Positions 1 to 13,328 of a stretch of 64,000 nt of DNA are shown in pieces. Source of the stretch: Daphnia pulex (taxonomy: Eukaryota; Arthropoda; Branchiopoda; Diplostraca; Daphniidae); the NCBI RefSeq assembly GCF_021134715.1, contig NC_060025.1, forward strand, positions 558,001-622,000, given 5' to 3'. The position numbers and the translations under genes are program-made. Below the pieces are notes generated by a model. The model searched no databases and had not been told where the DNA came from. It saw only the letters and a program-made list of their open reading frames with translations. Numbering within the stretch: the stretch's first letter is position 1; each line of letters starts with the position of its first letter.

Positions 1-365
1 GTTAATGCTGCTGCGGCATAAAACATCGCCCGCTCCCGTCGTCTCTCTATAGGGGCCTCTTGACTAACAAAAACCAACCACTCAGGCACAACTTCTAATA
101 TTATAGGCCTAATTATATATTGCCGATACGCTATCAACATCCAGCCAATGAACTATTATGTCGTTTTCGCGCTGACGAAAAAAATTAAAAAGGAACGAAT
201 TCAAAGCGGGTCGAATCGAAATACCAAAAAGGGAGGGATAAACAAGCAACAATGACTCGATTGAATGAGGAAGAATGCGGTTATGTAGCTGATGAACGTC
301 AAATTAGCAAAGATAAATTCAGGGAACTTATGATGAAGGACTCGGCGGCCGTTTCAACAATCTCG
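1..365 (-). other. 3' untranslated region of the ANKS1 gene
   Basis: This stretch lies downstream of the ANKS1 stop codon at 366-368 on the minus strand. It is AT-rich and contains no coding signal. I see no clear AATAAA on the minus strand here, so the polyadenylation site is probably outside the window or uses a variant signal. A TAGGCCTA octamer, a motif that recurs in this window's noncoding DNA, lies near position 104. Confidence 0.5.
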
Positions 366-3300
366 TTAGAGTTCATCCTTGGCAGCCAGGGGAGCTCGAC
401 CCGACCCGGTCGATGATATGGAAGCCGATGAAGGGAGCGAGATCATCGTGGCGATGGTGGGCCGATTGCTGGCCTGAAGGCTGGCCAGGTTGGACTCGGA
501 GAGGAGACGAGTTTCCGTCATGGCGCTGGCGGCGCCGGATGCAACCGGCATGCCGTCCACACTCGAGTGAGAGCGCGCGTGACTTATCCCGTGACTGCTG
601 GGACGTTGATTGAGTAGAGCTGTGCCCAGTTTGGGTTTCGGTGGCAGGACAGTTGGTTTAGGTCCGATTTTTCGGGCTGGATCGACAACGAACCGTCCCG
701 CCGGCTTGTTATTGGTAGCTAAAACTGCGGATGGAGCAGCAGGATTCACCGCTGCTGGAACTGCTACTGCTTCAGTTGCCTTGGGCGTCGATAATACTGG
801 CACCGCCAACGGCGGAGAGGAAGAACGCTGCTGGACTGGAGCGTTATTCAGCGGAGCTGCAACACTTGGCTGACTAGAATTCTCGCTGGAAGGGCTGTAG
901 ATTTCTTGACGGAGAACCAGCTGATAAGCTACTTCGAAGGCCTGGCCCAGCGTCAGGATCACTTCCGTCGCCAAATCCTGAAAGGAAATTCCAACACATG
1001 TCAAATGTAATTCAATCAAGACGACGTACGTAGTTGGTAGAGAATGTGATTCCAAGTTGCACTCACCATCGAATGGACCTGGAAGACGTGACAAAAGTGA
1101 TCCTGCGTCGACTCCTGATCCTTGGTAATGTAGGCAAAGTGGGTGAGATCGTCGGCGTCCTGGCAGGCCCAGTTGATGTTGCGGATCTCGTGCTTGCAGA
1201 TGGTCTCCTGTCGAGCGGAAGAGAGACGGACGGAAGGGGGGAAAATCAAATCGGCGGAACGAAAACCGTCGTCGTGTTTGGAATCAAACGGGCAATGGCG
1301 CGCGCGGCATATCGCCCGTCGACGCGTGTGCCGTGGGAAAACCAGCACCGGCCCAGCTTATATGTACCAAGTGCCGCCCACTTTTCTTACTAAGACACAG
1401 CCGGACGAGAGAGAGGCTCTATTATAAATGTAGTACCTGATTGAACGGATCGAGAAACTGGACGCCGCTCAGAGAAATGGCCAAGACGATGCTGGTCGTC
1501 CGCTTTCCCGCCTCTTCCGCTTTCTTCTTCTTGAGTTTCTGGATGGATCGTTTGGTCGATTCCGTTCCGCGGACGTGCCTCACCAACGTCGAGCCCAAAT
1601 ACTGAGCACCCCCCGCAAATGAAATGAGTGAAAATCCTGTTTTAATTAAGAAATTTGACCACCCACCTGGGCCTCGTAACAGACGCCTGGACGCAGGAGA
1701 TTTTGGGGTTTGTGTCGCCACTGGGTGGCCACCGTCTTGGCGATGCCGATGACCAACTCGGTGGGGTTACGGATGGCCAACTCGCTCAGAAGAAGTTCCA
1801 CCGGATGGGAATGATTTCTGGCCACCGACGAAGGTGGTTGAGGAGCCGGTCGTGACTTTCTCCTGCCCAGTGTGCTGCTGCTGCTGTTGTTCTTGTTGCA
1901 AGTTTCATTGACGCCAGCACAAGACGCCAGCGGTTCGCCCATCGTTTCAATCATTTTCTGACTGATTTCGTCCTCTAGCCGGGCCAGATTGGACGACTAA
2001 AAATTGTTGAATCCATTAGAATCATCTAATCATCCGGCTGATAACCTTAGGCTATGATAACACTTACGATGAGTTTCAGATCGGAAGACATGGATGTTAA
2101 ATCATCTGGGTTGTTGATTTTGACCGGATGAGGGATATTGGCTCCGTTGGCGAGTTTGGACGGGCGCTGCTGTTGTTGTTGTTGGAGTGACACTCCGCCG
2201 CCCAGGGAGACGAGCATGCGTCGGAGATGGCCGACCAACTTGATCTCGACGACGGTCGTCAGCTCGACCTCCCAGATGCGGGCGACGCGCTCCATGTCGT
2301 CGTAGCGGTTCTTGTGGAATTGCTCGCCGTAGTGATTCAAGCGCAGCAGGTGCAGCCATTCGTCGACCGTCTCCGGCCGGGCCAGCACTGAATTCATCTT
2401 GTGCAACGGCGTCTTGAGCAGCATCGACGCCTTGACCAGCTGCCTCCGGTGCTCAGAGTCCAGCACTCCAATCTCCATCAGGCTGGAATCATCCACAATG
2501 CCGTCGCCCTTTTGTTTTTTAAATTCAAATTCAATTGAATTGAAATTTCCCAAAAGATTTAAAAAGGTAAAAAAACTAACCAGGAAATCGACGTCATCGA
2601 AACCGTTGGCAATAAACAGGCCGAGATAATGTTGAAATCCGAGCGACAGGAGCCAATCTGCGACGCTGTCGTGACCGTGATTTCCGATGGGCGGCACTTC
2701 GATGACGTCCTGGTTCTTGACTTCCGTTGGCGCTCCACCCATGGCATCTGACACGGCGGGGCAACACAAATGAAAACAAATGAGTTTTGATGCAAAATAA
2801 GACGGGAAAGTTGGAGCAGCCCTAGCTAATTGTCTAGTCTACGCACACAATCAAACTAAAATTGCCAATTTTCGATGGAGCACTCACACCGAGGTGCTAT
2901 TCGCCTCTTTGGTGAACAATCGTATGTCAGGATGTCTTGCATTGGCGAGAGACCCAACCACTTTGCTGGACTTGGTTGACTTGCCAAAAAAAAAAAGCTG
3001 GAAAAAACAAATAACAATCGTCGTGAAAGCGGACCGGGCGCGCGGTCTAATTTTCTCCCCCAAAAAACTTTCGACTCCCGGTGATTCGTTCGTTTTCTCT
3101 TCAGGGGTTCGAGATGACAATCCAGCGCGAATAAAAATGTGTTTAACTATTATTTTTACCTAACAGGAGAGATATGGTGTACACACTAGCGTATTTAGAG
3201 CCCATTGCTTTGGCACTGAAGGGGAAAAAAAGAGAGAAGCTACCGGCATTGCTGGTGCTGCCGTAGTGCTGGCCGTGAGGCAACGGAGCGTGAGCTGCGG

Positions 3301-6300
3301 TCGATTATCCATTCTGGCCCTTTTTTTTTAATTTTATTATTATTATCGTACAGGTTTCCTAGACTCTATCCACTGCTGGTTAATGTCCGCCACGCCATTT
3401 AGACACACGACGCTCACACACGACACACAGGAAACGGCCAGCTGCTTCCATTACGGACACACTCGGTGGAGGAAATTTTCAAAAAAAGACAACGTCGACG
3501 GCCAAACGCCAAAGTCGATCTGCCACACCACGTCTGCTGTACATATTTTTGACAGACGGATTAGATCCCATCACCTCTCCCTATCACCAGTGACATAATG
3601 GGCCCGAAGGGCGAAATGTTCTGCGACTTGAAAGGTCTTCTTCCCGTCAAACAAAAAGGAAACCCAACAAACGAGATTTCTCTTGTCCAGGATATTCAAC
3701 TCGATCCTGATTAATGCGGCTTGCATTCAAATTTAAATGGAATTATTTAACAGGAAGTATAAATGCTCGGCTTTCACTTCCTTAAAGAGTACGGCACAAA
3801 ACGAGTGGAGCGAGTCTTGTGTGAAACTTTTTCACTTTTTTTCCTTTTACAGAAAAAACAACACGAATTAAAACGGGCTCGTTAGCAGCGGCTTTTGCGT
3901 TTCAAGAAAGTAGAGGTTATTATGTATGACCATAATTTCTAACAAAAGTCCCCCCGTATAGAAAGTTTCGTGTTACGCAACGCGGCCACCACTTTTTCCC
4001 GTGAATAAAATAAACAAGTAGGGACTGTTAAAGTTCGATTTCGTGCAATGGAAATGATGGAAACTATCAGCCAATCTCAAATATTGAATTACTCACCGAG
4101 TCGATTTTGAAATTCGCGCTGGACGGCGCCCAGCAGATGGGAGTCGTCGCATCCGCCGTCACCGCCCATCGTCCCGTCTTCGGCCGGATCCAATCCGCTG
4201 TTGCAAGAGTTGAGTATCTCCAGAATTTTCGACCATTCTTCAGCCTCGTCGAACGGACTCAACACCGACAAGCTGGTCCGATTCCCACCGCTCGGCCTGC
4301 AACAACAACACAGCAGACTGTTGTACGGTACCATGAAATCAAAAACAAATCGAATGTAAATGTAACAACTTACCCGTTGGTGACGGGGTCGTTGTGGCGA
4401 TCGACCGATGATGACGGAGAAAAGGAAGCGTGGCCACGAGTTGGCAACGAAGTGGGCCGATCCATGGAAGACTTTGTACCGGGCACCGATCCTCGCAACA
4501 GTCCTGTATTGTCGATCGGTTGGGTTTTTTGTTTTTGGTGACTTATTCGAAACAATTTCAACAACAAACAACAACGTCAACGACACACACAATCGAGGAA
4601 TTTCCCCGCGGAATCGGCAAAATTCCAATGTCGTTCGTAGCTTTTCGTTTGAGAAATTTGGGTTTTCAACCGCAGTCGAGTCAAGCTGCATGATACTGAA
4701 AAACCGACACTGCACGCACACAGGACTTTTTGTACAACCGAGATAAGATACGCTGGATATTGTGCGCCTGATATCATTTCAAATGCGTCTCAAGTGATTG
4801 CTATAGCCCTCATTTTGTTTGGGTTAAGGTTATTTTCCGATTCCGTTTTGAACTTTGCGCTATCTCAAATTCCTGGGTGCGTCGACATTATTACACGGCA
4901 GGGAAACAAGCTCAGTCATACAACCCAGCGACACGCTTTGTAATCAAAGAACAGAAGGAAAATAGGGAATAAGGAATTTGATGAAAAGGACGAAGAGATT
5001 GCGTTTGAAAAATGTGTACAATCAGTGTCGAAAGTCTACCAAGCTCGACCACACTAGACGTGGCCGCCGCAAAAAAAAAAATTTAAAATGAGGTGGGTGG
5101 AAAGACCGGGAAATTGGCTCGGTCTAACCGCTAGCGGTGATGCACTTGAAAACAAAATGAAACGAAAATAAAATAATAATTGTTGGTTAAAACCTGCGAA
5201 GGAACTGCTGGTGTGCAGTTTCTCACGAGATTGTGGAGATGAGGTTGTGAGAGATCCGTGTAGGAAAACCAATCGACTAGAACTGAGACGGCCGGGAGAA
5301 AGTTAGCAAACAGTGCATACACTACGTATATACATGCCCAAGTCGTGAGTCACATCCAAGTATCAGCGACTTGACGGCCATATACAGGAGCTGATTGAAC
5401 AGCCATTCTCCGATTCTATAGACGCCACTTCCTTTTCATCCGCTCGTTCTTTTATTTCCCCTTTTCGAATTTCATCACCGCTCACACAAACAAACAGAAA
5501 AGCTTCACTCGGGTCACCTTTCCAACGCTTATGGAAATCATCCATAAGGGCCAGCGCACACAAACAGCAATAGCCCGGCTCGATGCCAAAACACACGCAA
5601 ACCGACAAAACCGGCTAGATCTTGAAAAATTTGTGTTGATACAAAATTCGGGTCACGATGCCAACGAATATTAGTAATTGGATTGCAATGCTGGTTCTCG
5701 CATTTCTTTTTCTCTCTCGACGGCAGCGCGTTGTAAAATTAACTTTTTTCCTCCTTGGCCCGTATCCAAACCCGGGACAAAACGAAATGATAGCGCACCG
5801 TGGCATGTGTCCCCATTTCCACCACATGATTCAAGTGAAAGCGGCGGCTGTTCGTCACTTTTGATTCTTATCGACTTGATTCTCTTTCATTCGATTGTTT
5901 GAGATGTAAGATGGGAAAAACAAGCCGACCTTGACGTCACGCTGAGAAAGATACACAGTATACAAATGCGTATTTAGTACCAACCACCGTGAGGAATTCA
6001 GAGGGAAACCCCAAAACGAATGCCGGTTTGGGAATAGAAAATGGGAAAGATAGGGGAATAGCCATGCACAAAAGAAAAAAAGATATTCTATCATTTGCTA
6101 GAGGGGTATAAGAGGAAGCCAGGATAATAAATCAACCCAAACAACTCAAATTGGATTGGGAAGAATATAAAAATTGGTATAATTAGGACATCAAAAATTA
6201 ATGACTAATAAAAAGGGGCATGTCAATTGCAAAAAAAAAAATCCAGCTCCAAGCAGAAATCATTAATATGATGACGGATTGCAGTTTTATTATAAACCAA

Positions 6301-9300
6301 AAAAAAGGGTTGGAAAATTACACGAAGTAATGCACAAAGCAGAATATTATTTAAAAAAGGAGGTAAAAAAAAAAACAAAAATTTCTGATTATAATAAAAA
6401 AAAATCTGGTAGAAATATTTTGCGGCAATCAAATTAAAACATCCAACAAGACAACGAATAATCGCATTTTTTAAATTTGTTTCAATCGCGAATCCGGCAT
6501 GATTAGTATAGAAATGTAAATGGAACAAACAAAACGAAATTATCTCCCCAAAAAAAAAAAAAACATTGAAAAAGTTTACATCAAAATAATAGGATAAGAA
6601 GGGGATGGTGGTGGTGGTGGTCGATTATAATAACTACGTTTTCTTTTAAATCTTAATTAAGAGCTATACCAGAACTTTGAGCTTACCTTCGTACGGTTGA
6701 TCACTACTGACGACCTCCTCCATGTTGTCGACCGACAAACTCTTATCGGACATGGAGAGGGAGACGGACACGGAGCCGCCGTTGCTGCTACTCCCGCCCG
6801 TGTCGCATCCATTGGAGAAGGCCAGGAAGAGTTCTTCTTCCGTTTCGGTCTCCATGTCACGCGATTTGCGTTTGAATTCCTGAAAATGACGTAAAACGTT
6901 TGAATGTCTCGAATGTTGATTGAGGCTGCTAGAAAATGGACATCGTACCTCACTGAGTGGCCTTATCCTCAGATGGATGCTCTGCTCAGCTAAATGGGCC
7001 GGAGGAGGTGGATGGTCGGGCGTCGGAGGCAAATTCGGTAATCGACCGGGACTTTCGGGAGTGGTCGAAGTCGGTGAAGAAGAAATCGACGCGGCCGCAA
7101 ATGATGAAGTGGTTCGATCCAGCGGATGAAAGCTCACGTTCTCGTAGGCTTTCGAACCGCCCAACTCGCGGGGGATGTCGTAAATCGAATCATCGTCCAC
7201 ACTGACGCTGGAGTGTTGCAATTCCACGTTCTCGTAGGACGTCGGCTGCTCCGCCCTACCAGCCATTTCGACATAAATGCCGGTGCTCTCGACCCGAAAG
7301 CGTGGCCCCGGGACGTCGCAACCTTCGGCCCGCGATCCCGTCCGCGCCAAGTACACCAATTCGTAACCGGACGAAGAGCCAGTGGGTGCTGGATTCCTTT
7401 TGGCTGGCACCTGGGTCGATTGTAATAAACTGGGGGTCTTGGTGTCAACGCTGTAACATAACGAATGGCGTGGCTTTTGACGGCCAGCGCAGCGCGGCAA
7501 CGACTCGTAGTGAACCGACATGCCTTGGAGTTTCCTCGGTGGCTTTTGCGGTGGATTCGGCTGATTATCGAAAAACCAACAAAATCACAAAGTTAAAAAC
7601 CACACAACTTTCATTCCAGCCCATCATTTCCTGTTAGATTATACAGCCTCGTCAATCAGAGAGACGGCCGCATTGTATATTTTTTCTCGTAGGAAACGAT
7701 GCGGTTTGTCACCCCCCCCCCCCCCACCCAGTAATCAGACTGTCAAAACTTAAATCCTGATGGAAATCAAATGCGCGGTCGTGGAACTCACCGAAACTTT
7801 GGTGGCTGGTTGTGCGGTCATCGGTAAGTACTGGTCGGCGCTGTGACGCGTGTGACTAGATCGTTTGAAAGCGTTGCGGTCGTCGTCTGCCAGCACAGTT
7901 GATTGGTTATCGGAGAGGAAGTCGATGGATCGCTCGTCGTACGAGCGCGACAGGCAATCGTCGTTGCCGACGAAAGCCGAGTCGTCGTCGAGCAAGTCCG
8001 ACTGCGACGAGCTCCGCTTTTCGCCGTCAGTTTCGTGGTTGCGCTGCTGCTGTTGCTGCTGCTGCTGGAGCCAAGGTAAGGAGCGCGGGGGAGGCGGAAT
8101 TTCGTAAACGCTATTACTACATTCAGATCTCCTGGATAAAGAAAAAGGGCATTTTTGTTACAGGATTTTGCAAAAAGAGATGGGTGAGCTGTCATACTGT
8201 GAATGGCAAGACGAAGAAGACATTTTGGATCGGCGCCGGGGCAACGTAATGAAGGAATCGGCTCCGGTGGAAGCGCACGACGACACTGAGATTCGCGACT
8301 CGCGTTCGTAGTTCTCTCCTCGACCCGATGACGATATGGACACATTCTCGTAGGGCGATCCCGGTGAAAAGGACGTTGTCGGAAATCGAAACGGCATGCC
8401 ATTTCCAGGAGAACAGCTGACCAAGTCGCCTTCGCTCAACTCGGTCGACAGGGCGCCATCTGCTCCGCCCAAAACCAAATTAGACAAAACTAGCCTCCAG
8501 CCAGCAAAAGATTGAGACTTACTTTGAATGAGATTCGTAATTTCCTGGACAACGACCGTCGGTAGATCCTGAACGATCCGCAGAGCGCTAAAACCTCGCG
8601 AATCCTTGAGCGACACGTCGATACCGGCGTCCAGCAATCGGCGCACCACGTCCACCTTGCCGCAGAGAGCTGCTTCGTGCAAGGCCGTTCCTGTTTGGGT
8701 CAACAGAGAGACGGGGAATCCGGCGGCTAGAAGGGCGTCCACTACGGCCCGATGGCCGTTGCGACTGGCAGCGTGAAGGGGAGATGTCTTGGCCCGAATT
8801 GAAATGGTACGAGCTTCTTCCAGTCTCGATTGATTCTTGTACATTTCAATCAATTCCGGATGTGATTGCAGCAAGAGTTCGACCGTCTCCAGCCGGCCGT
8901 ATTGGGCCGCCAGATCAAGGGCCGTTTCGTCTCGGACATTTCGGATGCTGGGATCCGCTCCGTACTTGAGCAGTAGGTTAACGACGCCCGTGTGACCGTA
9001 CTGGGCGCCGCAGTGTAGGGCCGTTTCATTGTCCTTGTTCTATACATCAAAGTCGGACAATGCGAGACATGAGTAAACGGAACCCAACCAAAGCACACGC
9101 ACCCCTTTTGCTTCTGCAACTACTGAAGCTAAAGAATAACCACGCCTAGTCGATCGATAGAATCAATGAGGGCTGCCTGTGCTTCACTCTGGCGCCTTGG
9201 CGATCGATATTTTACCGCCACGCTCTTTGCTCTTTAAAGCTTGTCAAGATCATCCCATTAGCTCGAAATAAATGCTGCAATATCCTCTTATCTATCCTTT

Positions 9301-10026
9301 GAACTGTATAGCCTCAGCAAAAGTTTTATCTTGTCGCCCGTTCACACCCACTTCCTAACGACAATTAAAATAATCGTACCCTTTTATGATAATCAAAACC
9401 AAAATACAATTGATGCCCAGAGGTATGATCACTTACATAAAGTACGCCATGTTTACGTAAAAAGATAAGAGAAGAGATAAGCTGACCTTCAGGTTGATCT
9501 GGGTAACACGAACACCAGTAGTCAGTAGCAGGCGAACAATATCACTATGCCCAGCCCAAGCAGCTAGATGGAGTGGTGACGATCCTTTGCTGTCCACAAT
9601 ATTGGCTGAAGCTTCGTGTTCCAAAAGTAATACCACAATTTCCCTAATGGTAAAATTTTGTAATAAACAAATTTAAAAACATTTCCTGTGTTTTGCTTGT
9701 TTGGTATCTGTGATAAAATACTAACCGGTGACCATTGAGTGAGGCATGATGAAGTGCTGAATATCCCGATGAGTCTTGCACGTTTGAACCAGGCCCCCGT
9801 CTTAAACTAGGGAGAAGGAGAAAATGGAATTAGTATTGCTTAAAGTACTTGTTGATGCACAGCTTCAGTGAGACATGAGAAAGCTTTAGACCTATTAATA
9901 AATAACATTTATAAATTTGAACCTTGCAAGGGGCCCGCCCCTTTTAGCTTTGGAACTGAGCAATTTTTCAACTGCGATTACATTCCCGTTTCTTGCGGCT
10001 TCGAGAAATTCCTGGTCCTTTCCCAT
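366..10026 (-). CDS. ANKS1: ANKS1-family adaptor (ankyrin repeats, two SAM domains, PTB domain)
   Basis: Sixteen exons join in phase to 1495 codons: 10026-9923, 9806-9726, 9643-9487, 9039-8523, 8459-8162, 8131-7792, 7560-6949, 6879-6687, 4503-4374, 4296-4097, 2747-2581, 2508-2068, 1996-1667, 1601-1437, 1207-1067, 977-366. The N-terminus [14 protein letters not shown] closely resembles vertebrate ANKS1A/B, which decides the start. About seven ankyrin repeats occupy residues 1-285 (motifs such as [20 protein letters not shown]). SAM1 is at about 905-962 ([14 protein letters not shown]) and SAM2 at about 980-1040 ([18 protein letters not shown]). The PTB domain runs about 1185-1325 ([37 protein letters not shown]). 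The middle is disordered, with a polyglutamine stretch and tyrosine motifs (YENV three times, YDIP, YEIP). Family members are cytoplasmic adaptors that bind activated receptors such as Eph kinases through the PTB. The exon 5 to 6 junction uses a weak GTAACA donor but keeps phase. Oddly, the protein ends in KDEL. Confidence 0.95.
2748..4096 (-). other. ANKS1 intron 10
   Basis: This 1.35-kb intron lies between the exon ending ...QNRL and the exon that starts SAM1. It contains A/T-rich tracts and short open frames without protein-like composition. I see no gene, RNA or transposon in it. Confidence 0.7.
4504..6686 (-). other. ANKS1 intron 8 (largest)
   Basis: This 2.2-kb intron separates the exon ending ...SDQPYEG from the exon beginning LLRGSVPG. 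It is AT-rich with many A runs around 6230-6560 and a GGT repeat near 6605. The short open frames look like chance. Its size relative to the other introns makes it a possible site for regulatory elements, but nothing specific can be named. Confidence 0.7.
7712..7725. repeat. Poly-C run of 14
   Basis: This homopolymer lies within ANKS1 intron 6. Its length is likely to vary between individuals and between sequencing platforms. Confidence 0.9.
9040..9486 (-). other. ANKS1 intron 3
   Basis: This 447-bp intron separates the exon ending QINLK from the exon starting NKDNETALH. It is AT-rich and no additional feature was seen. Confidence 0.7.
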
Positions 10027-10253
10027 GGTCCACAAGCTGAAAACCAGCGAAAGATTACCGGTGAAAGCACCACAAATTGAGTAGAGCACTAAAAGGAAAC
10101 GGAAACATCACAAAATTGATTGAGAAACGTCATCGTCCGCCATGACTCACGCAATGCGAGAGTCAGTTGTTTGTTGTTGGGGGTGTGTTGACAATGCGGA
10201 GTAGAAGACGAATACAGCCAACTGATAGAGAGACTAGTGGGAGCCAGAACAAG
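10027..10253. promoter_or_regulatory. Bidirectional promoter between ANKS1 and TM7SF3
   Basis: Only 227 bp separate the divergent start codons of ANKS1 (minus) and TM7SF3 (plus). An arthropod initiator TCAGT lies at 10163-10167, oriented for TM7SF3, and an AP-1/bZIP-like TGACTCA lies at 10143-10149. I see no TATA box for either gene, which fits housekeeping divergent promoters. An in-frame upstream ATG near 10194 would add 20 residues to TM7SF3, but the downstream ATG gives a normal signal peptide. Confidence 0.6.
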
Positions 10254-12516
10254 ATGTCTTTCCTGCATCTGCTGCTTCTCATTTTCTCTTTAGAATTTTC
10301 CTCAGCCATAGAACGTGATACTTCGAATTTGGTTCCATCCATACAACCAAGTATAGAGGCTTCTTAAAATTTAAATTTAGAATTAGAATGAGGTTTAAAC
10401 CATCCTGTCCCCGTTGGCATACGCGTCAAGCTTTACCGACCCCCATCAATTATTGTTTTTTTTGCTAGATGACATTGTGCTTCAATTTCGATCCAACGGC
10501 TCGGTGGACGAAAGGATCATTAATCTAGAGGCGAATTCCTATGTCAGGATCCGGTCGATCAATGTGCCAAAAAGTGTGGCTTTTGCTGTCGTCCAAGCCC
10601 ACTCTCAGGTCCACAGGATCTCCATGTCTCAAGCGAGAAAATTTGATGTAGGAAACCATGTCAATGGCACATCAATTGGTATTTTAGTCGATACTAGCAG
10701 CAGCAACTCTGGCGTCATGGCCTACCTCATCAATACTCAGCCTGTCAACATCACCGTTTTGGCTTTCATCCTGTACTACGACCGCAGTGGTGAGTAATGC
10801 ACCTTTATATTTTCATATGCATGAAACATGATGATGACTAATGATTTGTCAATGGTTAATAATCATCGACAGTCATAGAGCATGAGCATGTTAGTCATCC
10901 AGAGCCAGACATTCAATGTGGGTTTTCCTTGGAATTTCAGCTCCCATTCCTGGAGGATGTAACCTTGAATTTGAAATGCCCGTATCCCCTTGGTTAAGAG
11001 TATCCTACAACCAGAGCATGGTGAATGTTGATCACGAGCTGGCTGCTCTGCCACCCAATCAGGGGGATGTCTTCCCCTGTGAATCAGAATCACTGCTATA
11101 CGAAGTCTACCATTACTACCTCGCCCAACGTGACTTTACCGAGGATTCCTTTTTCAATGCCATTCGTCTATTGAGAACAGTCAATGGTGCTAAGGAATTT
11201 GGTACAGAGGTGACTGATGAACGACAAGTTTTGGTTTTCTCAAATGTTTTTATGTTTTTTGTTATCCTCTCTCTCAGATTCGTTCATTTGGTTTCACGCC
11301 AACTACGCGTTCACGGTTCAGTTTATATCCGGGCTTGGGACAAGTTTTTGTCGTCACCGTGACGCACATGGGGGAAGCTAGTCGTTACGCTCCTGCCTCT
11401 GCATATATCCCGTCCGTCACCTACGGATGCGACCTGAGCGTAGAAGGCGATTGCCAGACGTTGAGTACTACGACATGATTAAATTTGCTTGTTTTTCTTC
11501 GTCTTATTCTAGCCATTTCTATTTATAGGCTCGACTTATGTTAAAGTACTATGTGCCTTTAGCCTCTTCTTGGGCCTGTTTATTGCGTTTGCTGGCCACC
11601 GTTACTTCCAGCTAGAAATGATCCTAGCGGGATTCATTGCCTTCTCAGCAGTTTCCTACATTATTTTGGTCAATCATTTCGATCCAAACGTCACAGGTAT
11701 CGCCACTCAACACAAATTGACTGGAATTGTAAATGTTCAAGTGTCGTCTGGCGTATTTTAGGTTTGGCTGCTGGAACGTCGGTGATGGGTCTTCTCGGTG
11801 GACTTTTGTGGTGGTTCGTCTGGTGGTTCTGGGGCATTCCGGCTCTCTCTGTTCTGCCAGTGGTGTTTATGCTGGGCTTCTTGATGTCTTCCGTCCTCTT
11901 CTACCTGCCCATCAGCTTTGAATTTCTCACCAACGATTTCAATTTCTGGTCGGCCTTTTGCTGCTGCTGGCTGGTCTTGCCCGTCATTTTCGTGACTTTC
12001 ACTCGTCTGGTAATTGGCCACTTTTGTTTCAAATCCGCCTACCGCCTTTAACAGTCCGTTTGGTTGGCATAGGGAAACATCGTGAGCTGCGCTGTGCTGG
12101 GCAGCTATGCCGTGATAGTGCCTATCGATCACTACATCGGCAGCAGCTTGAAGTACATTGTCATCAACGTCGTTCGACGCGCCACCGTCTTTGGATTTGG
12201 TCGCGCCGTTCTCGATCCGCCCTACCAGGATAACGGTAAGACCCACAACCCGACTTATTATCAATAGTTTGCATCTTATTTCATTTAAAAAATTGCCTCA
12301 GATTTGATCCTGACCCTGGCCTGGATCGGATTGATCATCAGCGGTGCTACTTTCCAGTACCTGCGTGAACGTCGACGGCCACCCTTTTCACCGCCTGCCG
12401 ATATCTGGCGCCCGCTGAGATGGACCCGACTCAGAGGAACGTCCAATTCCAGAGCCGAGCAGACTCCCCTGATTGTGAGTCCCGACCCAGGCGTGGCTCA
12501 TTACGGCACCGCATAA
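10254..12516 (+). CDS. TM7SF3: Transmembrane 7 superfamily member 3 (TM7SF3)
   Basis: Eight exons join in phase to 556 codons including the stop: 10254-10350, 10469-10789, 10941-11209, 11278-11464, 11529-11696, 11762-12009, 12073-12235, 12302-12516. Residues 1-19 form a signal peptide (FLHLLLLIFSLEF). The roughly 270-residue luminal or extracellular part has glycosylation sequons (NGS, NGT, NIT, NQS) and the family motif PIPGGCNLEFEM. Seven hydrophobic spans follow from residue 297 onward; the third is tryptophan-rich (LLWWFVWWFWG). The C-terminal YLRERRRPPF segment matches the vertebrate protein's IRRERGRPFF. Vertebrate TM7SF3 is a membrane protein linked to stress response and cell survival; its biochemical activity is not established. 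All splice sites are canonical and most introns are under 160 bp. Transcription probably starts at the TCAGT initiator near 10165. Confidence 0.93.
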
Positions 12517-12945
12517 GTTCCCGACGCTGATTCTTTCCTCCCCCATAGTTCAGCAACCTGTCTACTTATTCCCCCTTTCCACCAGACCCTGTTGAAAGTC
12601 ACTCAGTCGTCAAATGTCCTAAGAGTCTGTCTGCACATTTCTTCTTTCCCCCCTCTCGTTATGTTGTGTGGGAAATCGTTTTGCCGTGTGTAACGACGAC
12701 GCTTCGATGCAAAATGTTGCCTTTTCTTCTATCCTCCCCCTATATTTCCAGGGGACCTTTTTTTCTCTACCTCAATCACGTGCATTGCAGTGGTAATTTG
12801 AATATTCTGTAGGCCTCACATAATATCTTCTAACTGAACAAATTGAATATAGAAGTTGATAAATAATATACTGATGTGTACATTCGACCGCAATTTCTTA
12901 TATACTGTATTATATAATACACGGCCATTACAAAGTCGTTGGGTT

Positions 12946-12951
12946 AATAAA
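12946..12951 (+). terminator. AATAAA polyadenylation signal for TM7SF3
   Basis: A canonical AATAAA lies 430 bp downstream of the TM7SF3 stop codon on the same strand. It implies a 3' UTR of roughly 450 nt. No experimental end is available. Confidence 0.6.
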
Positions 12952-13328
12952 GTTGAACATTATTTTTTTCAAGCCATATAAATTGTATTGACACACCGAA
13001 AGACAACAAAGACAAAGTGGAATTGGGATAGAGAAAGAAGGGAGTGATGTATGTGGAAAAAAGTGTCAAATAGGAAAATGATGAAGAGTCTCAGCAGCTT
13101 GTTTCTTTTTTAAGAAATAATACAAAAACAACACAACGAGAGAGCCGGAAGAACTGGTAGTTAACAAAATCCAGACCAATGAAAAAATGTTTGATATATA
13201 ATGGCATTTCATCGAAAAGACAAAACCGACAAAAGAATGTCGATCACATCATCTGCTGAGGATCGACAGAAAAACAAAAATCATCTGAACAACATTTTTC
13301 CTACTCGATATAGTTTTGTTTCTTTTGC

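Noticed and set aside
8040..8075. Repeat of CTGCTG/TTGCTG units as a microsatellite
   Set aside because: It encodes the polyglutamine tract of ANKS1 on the minus strand and is part of the coding exon.
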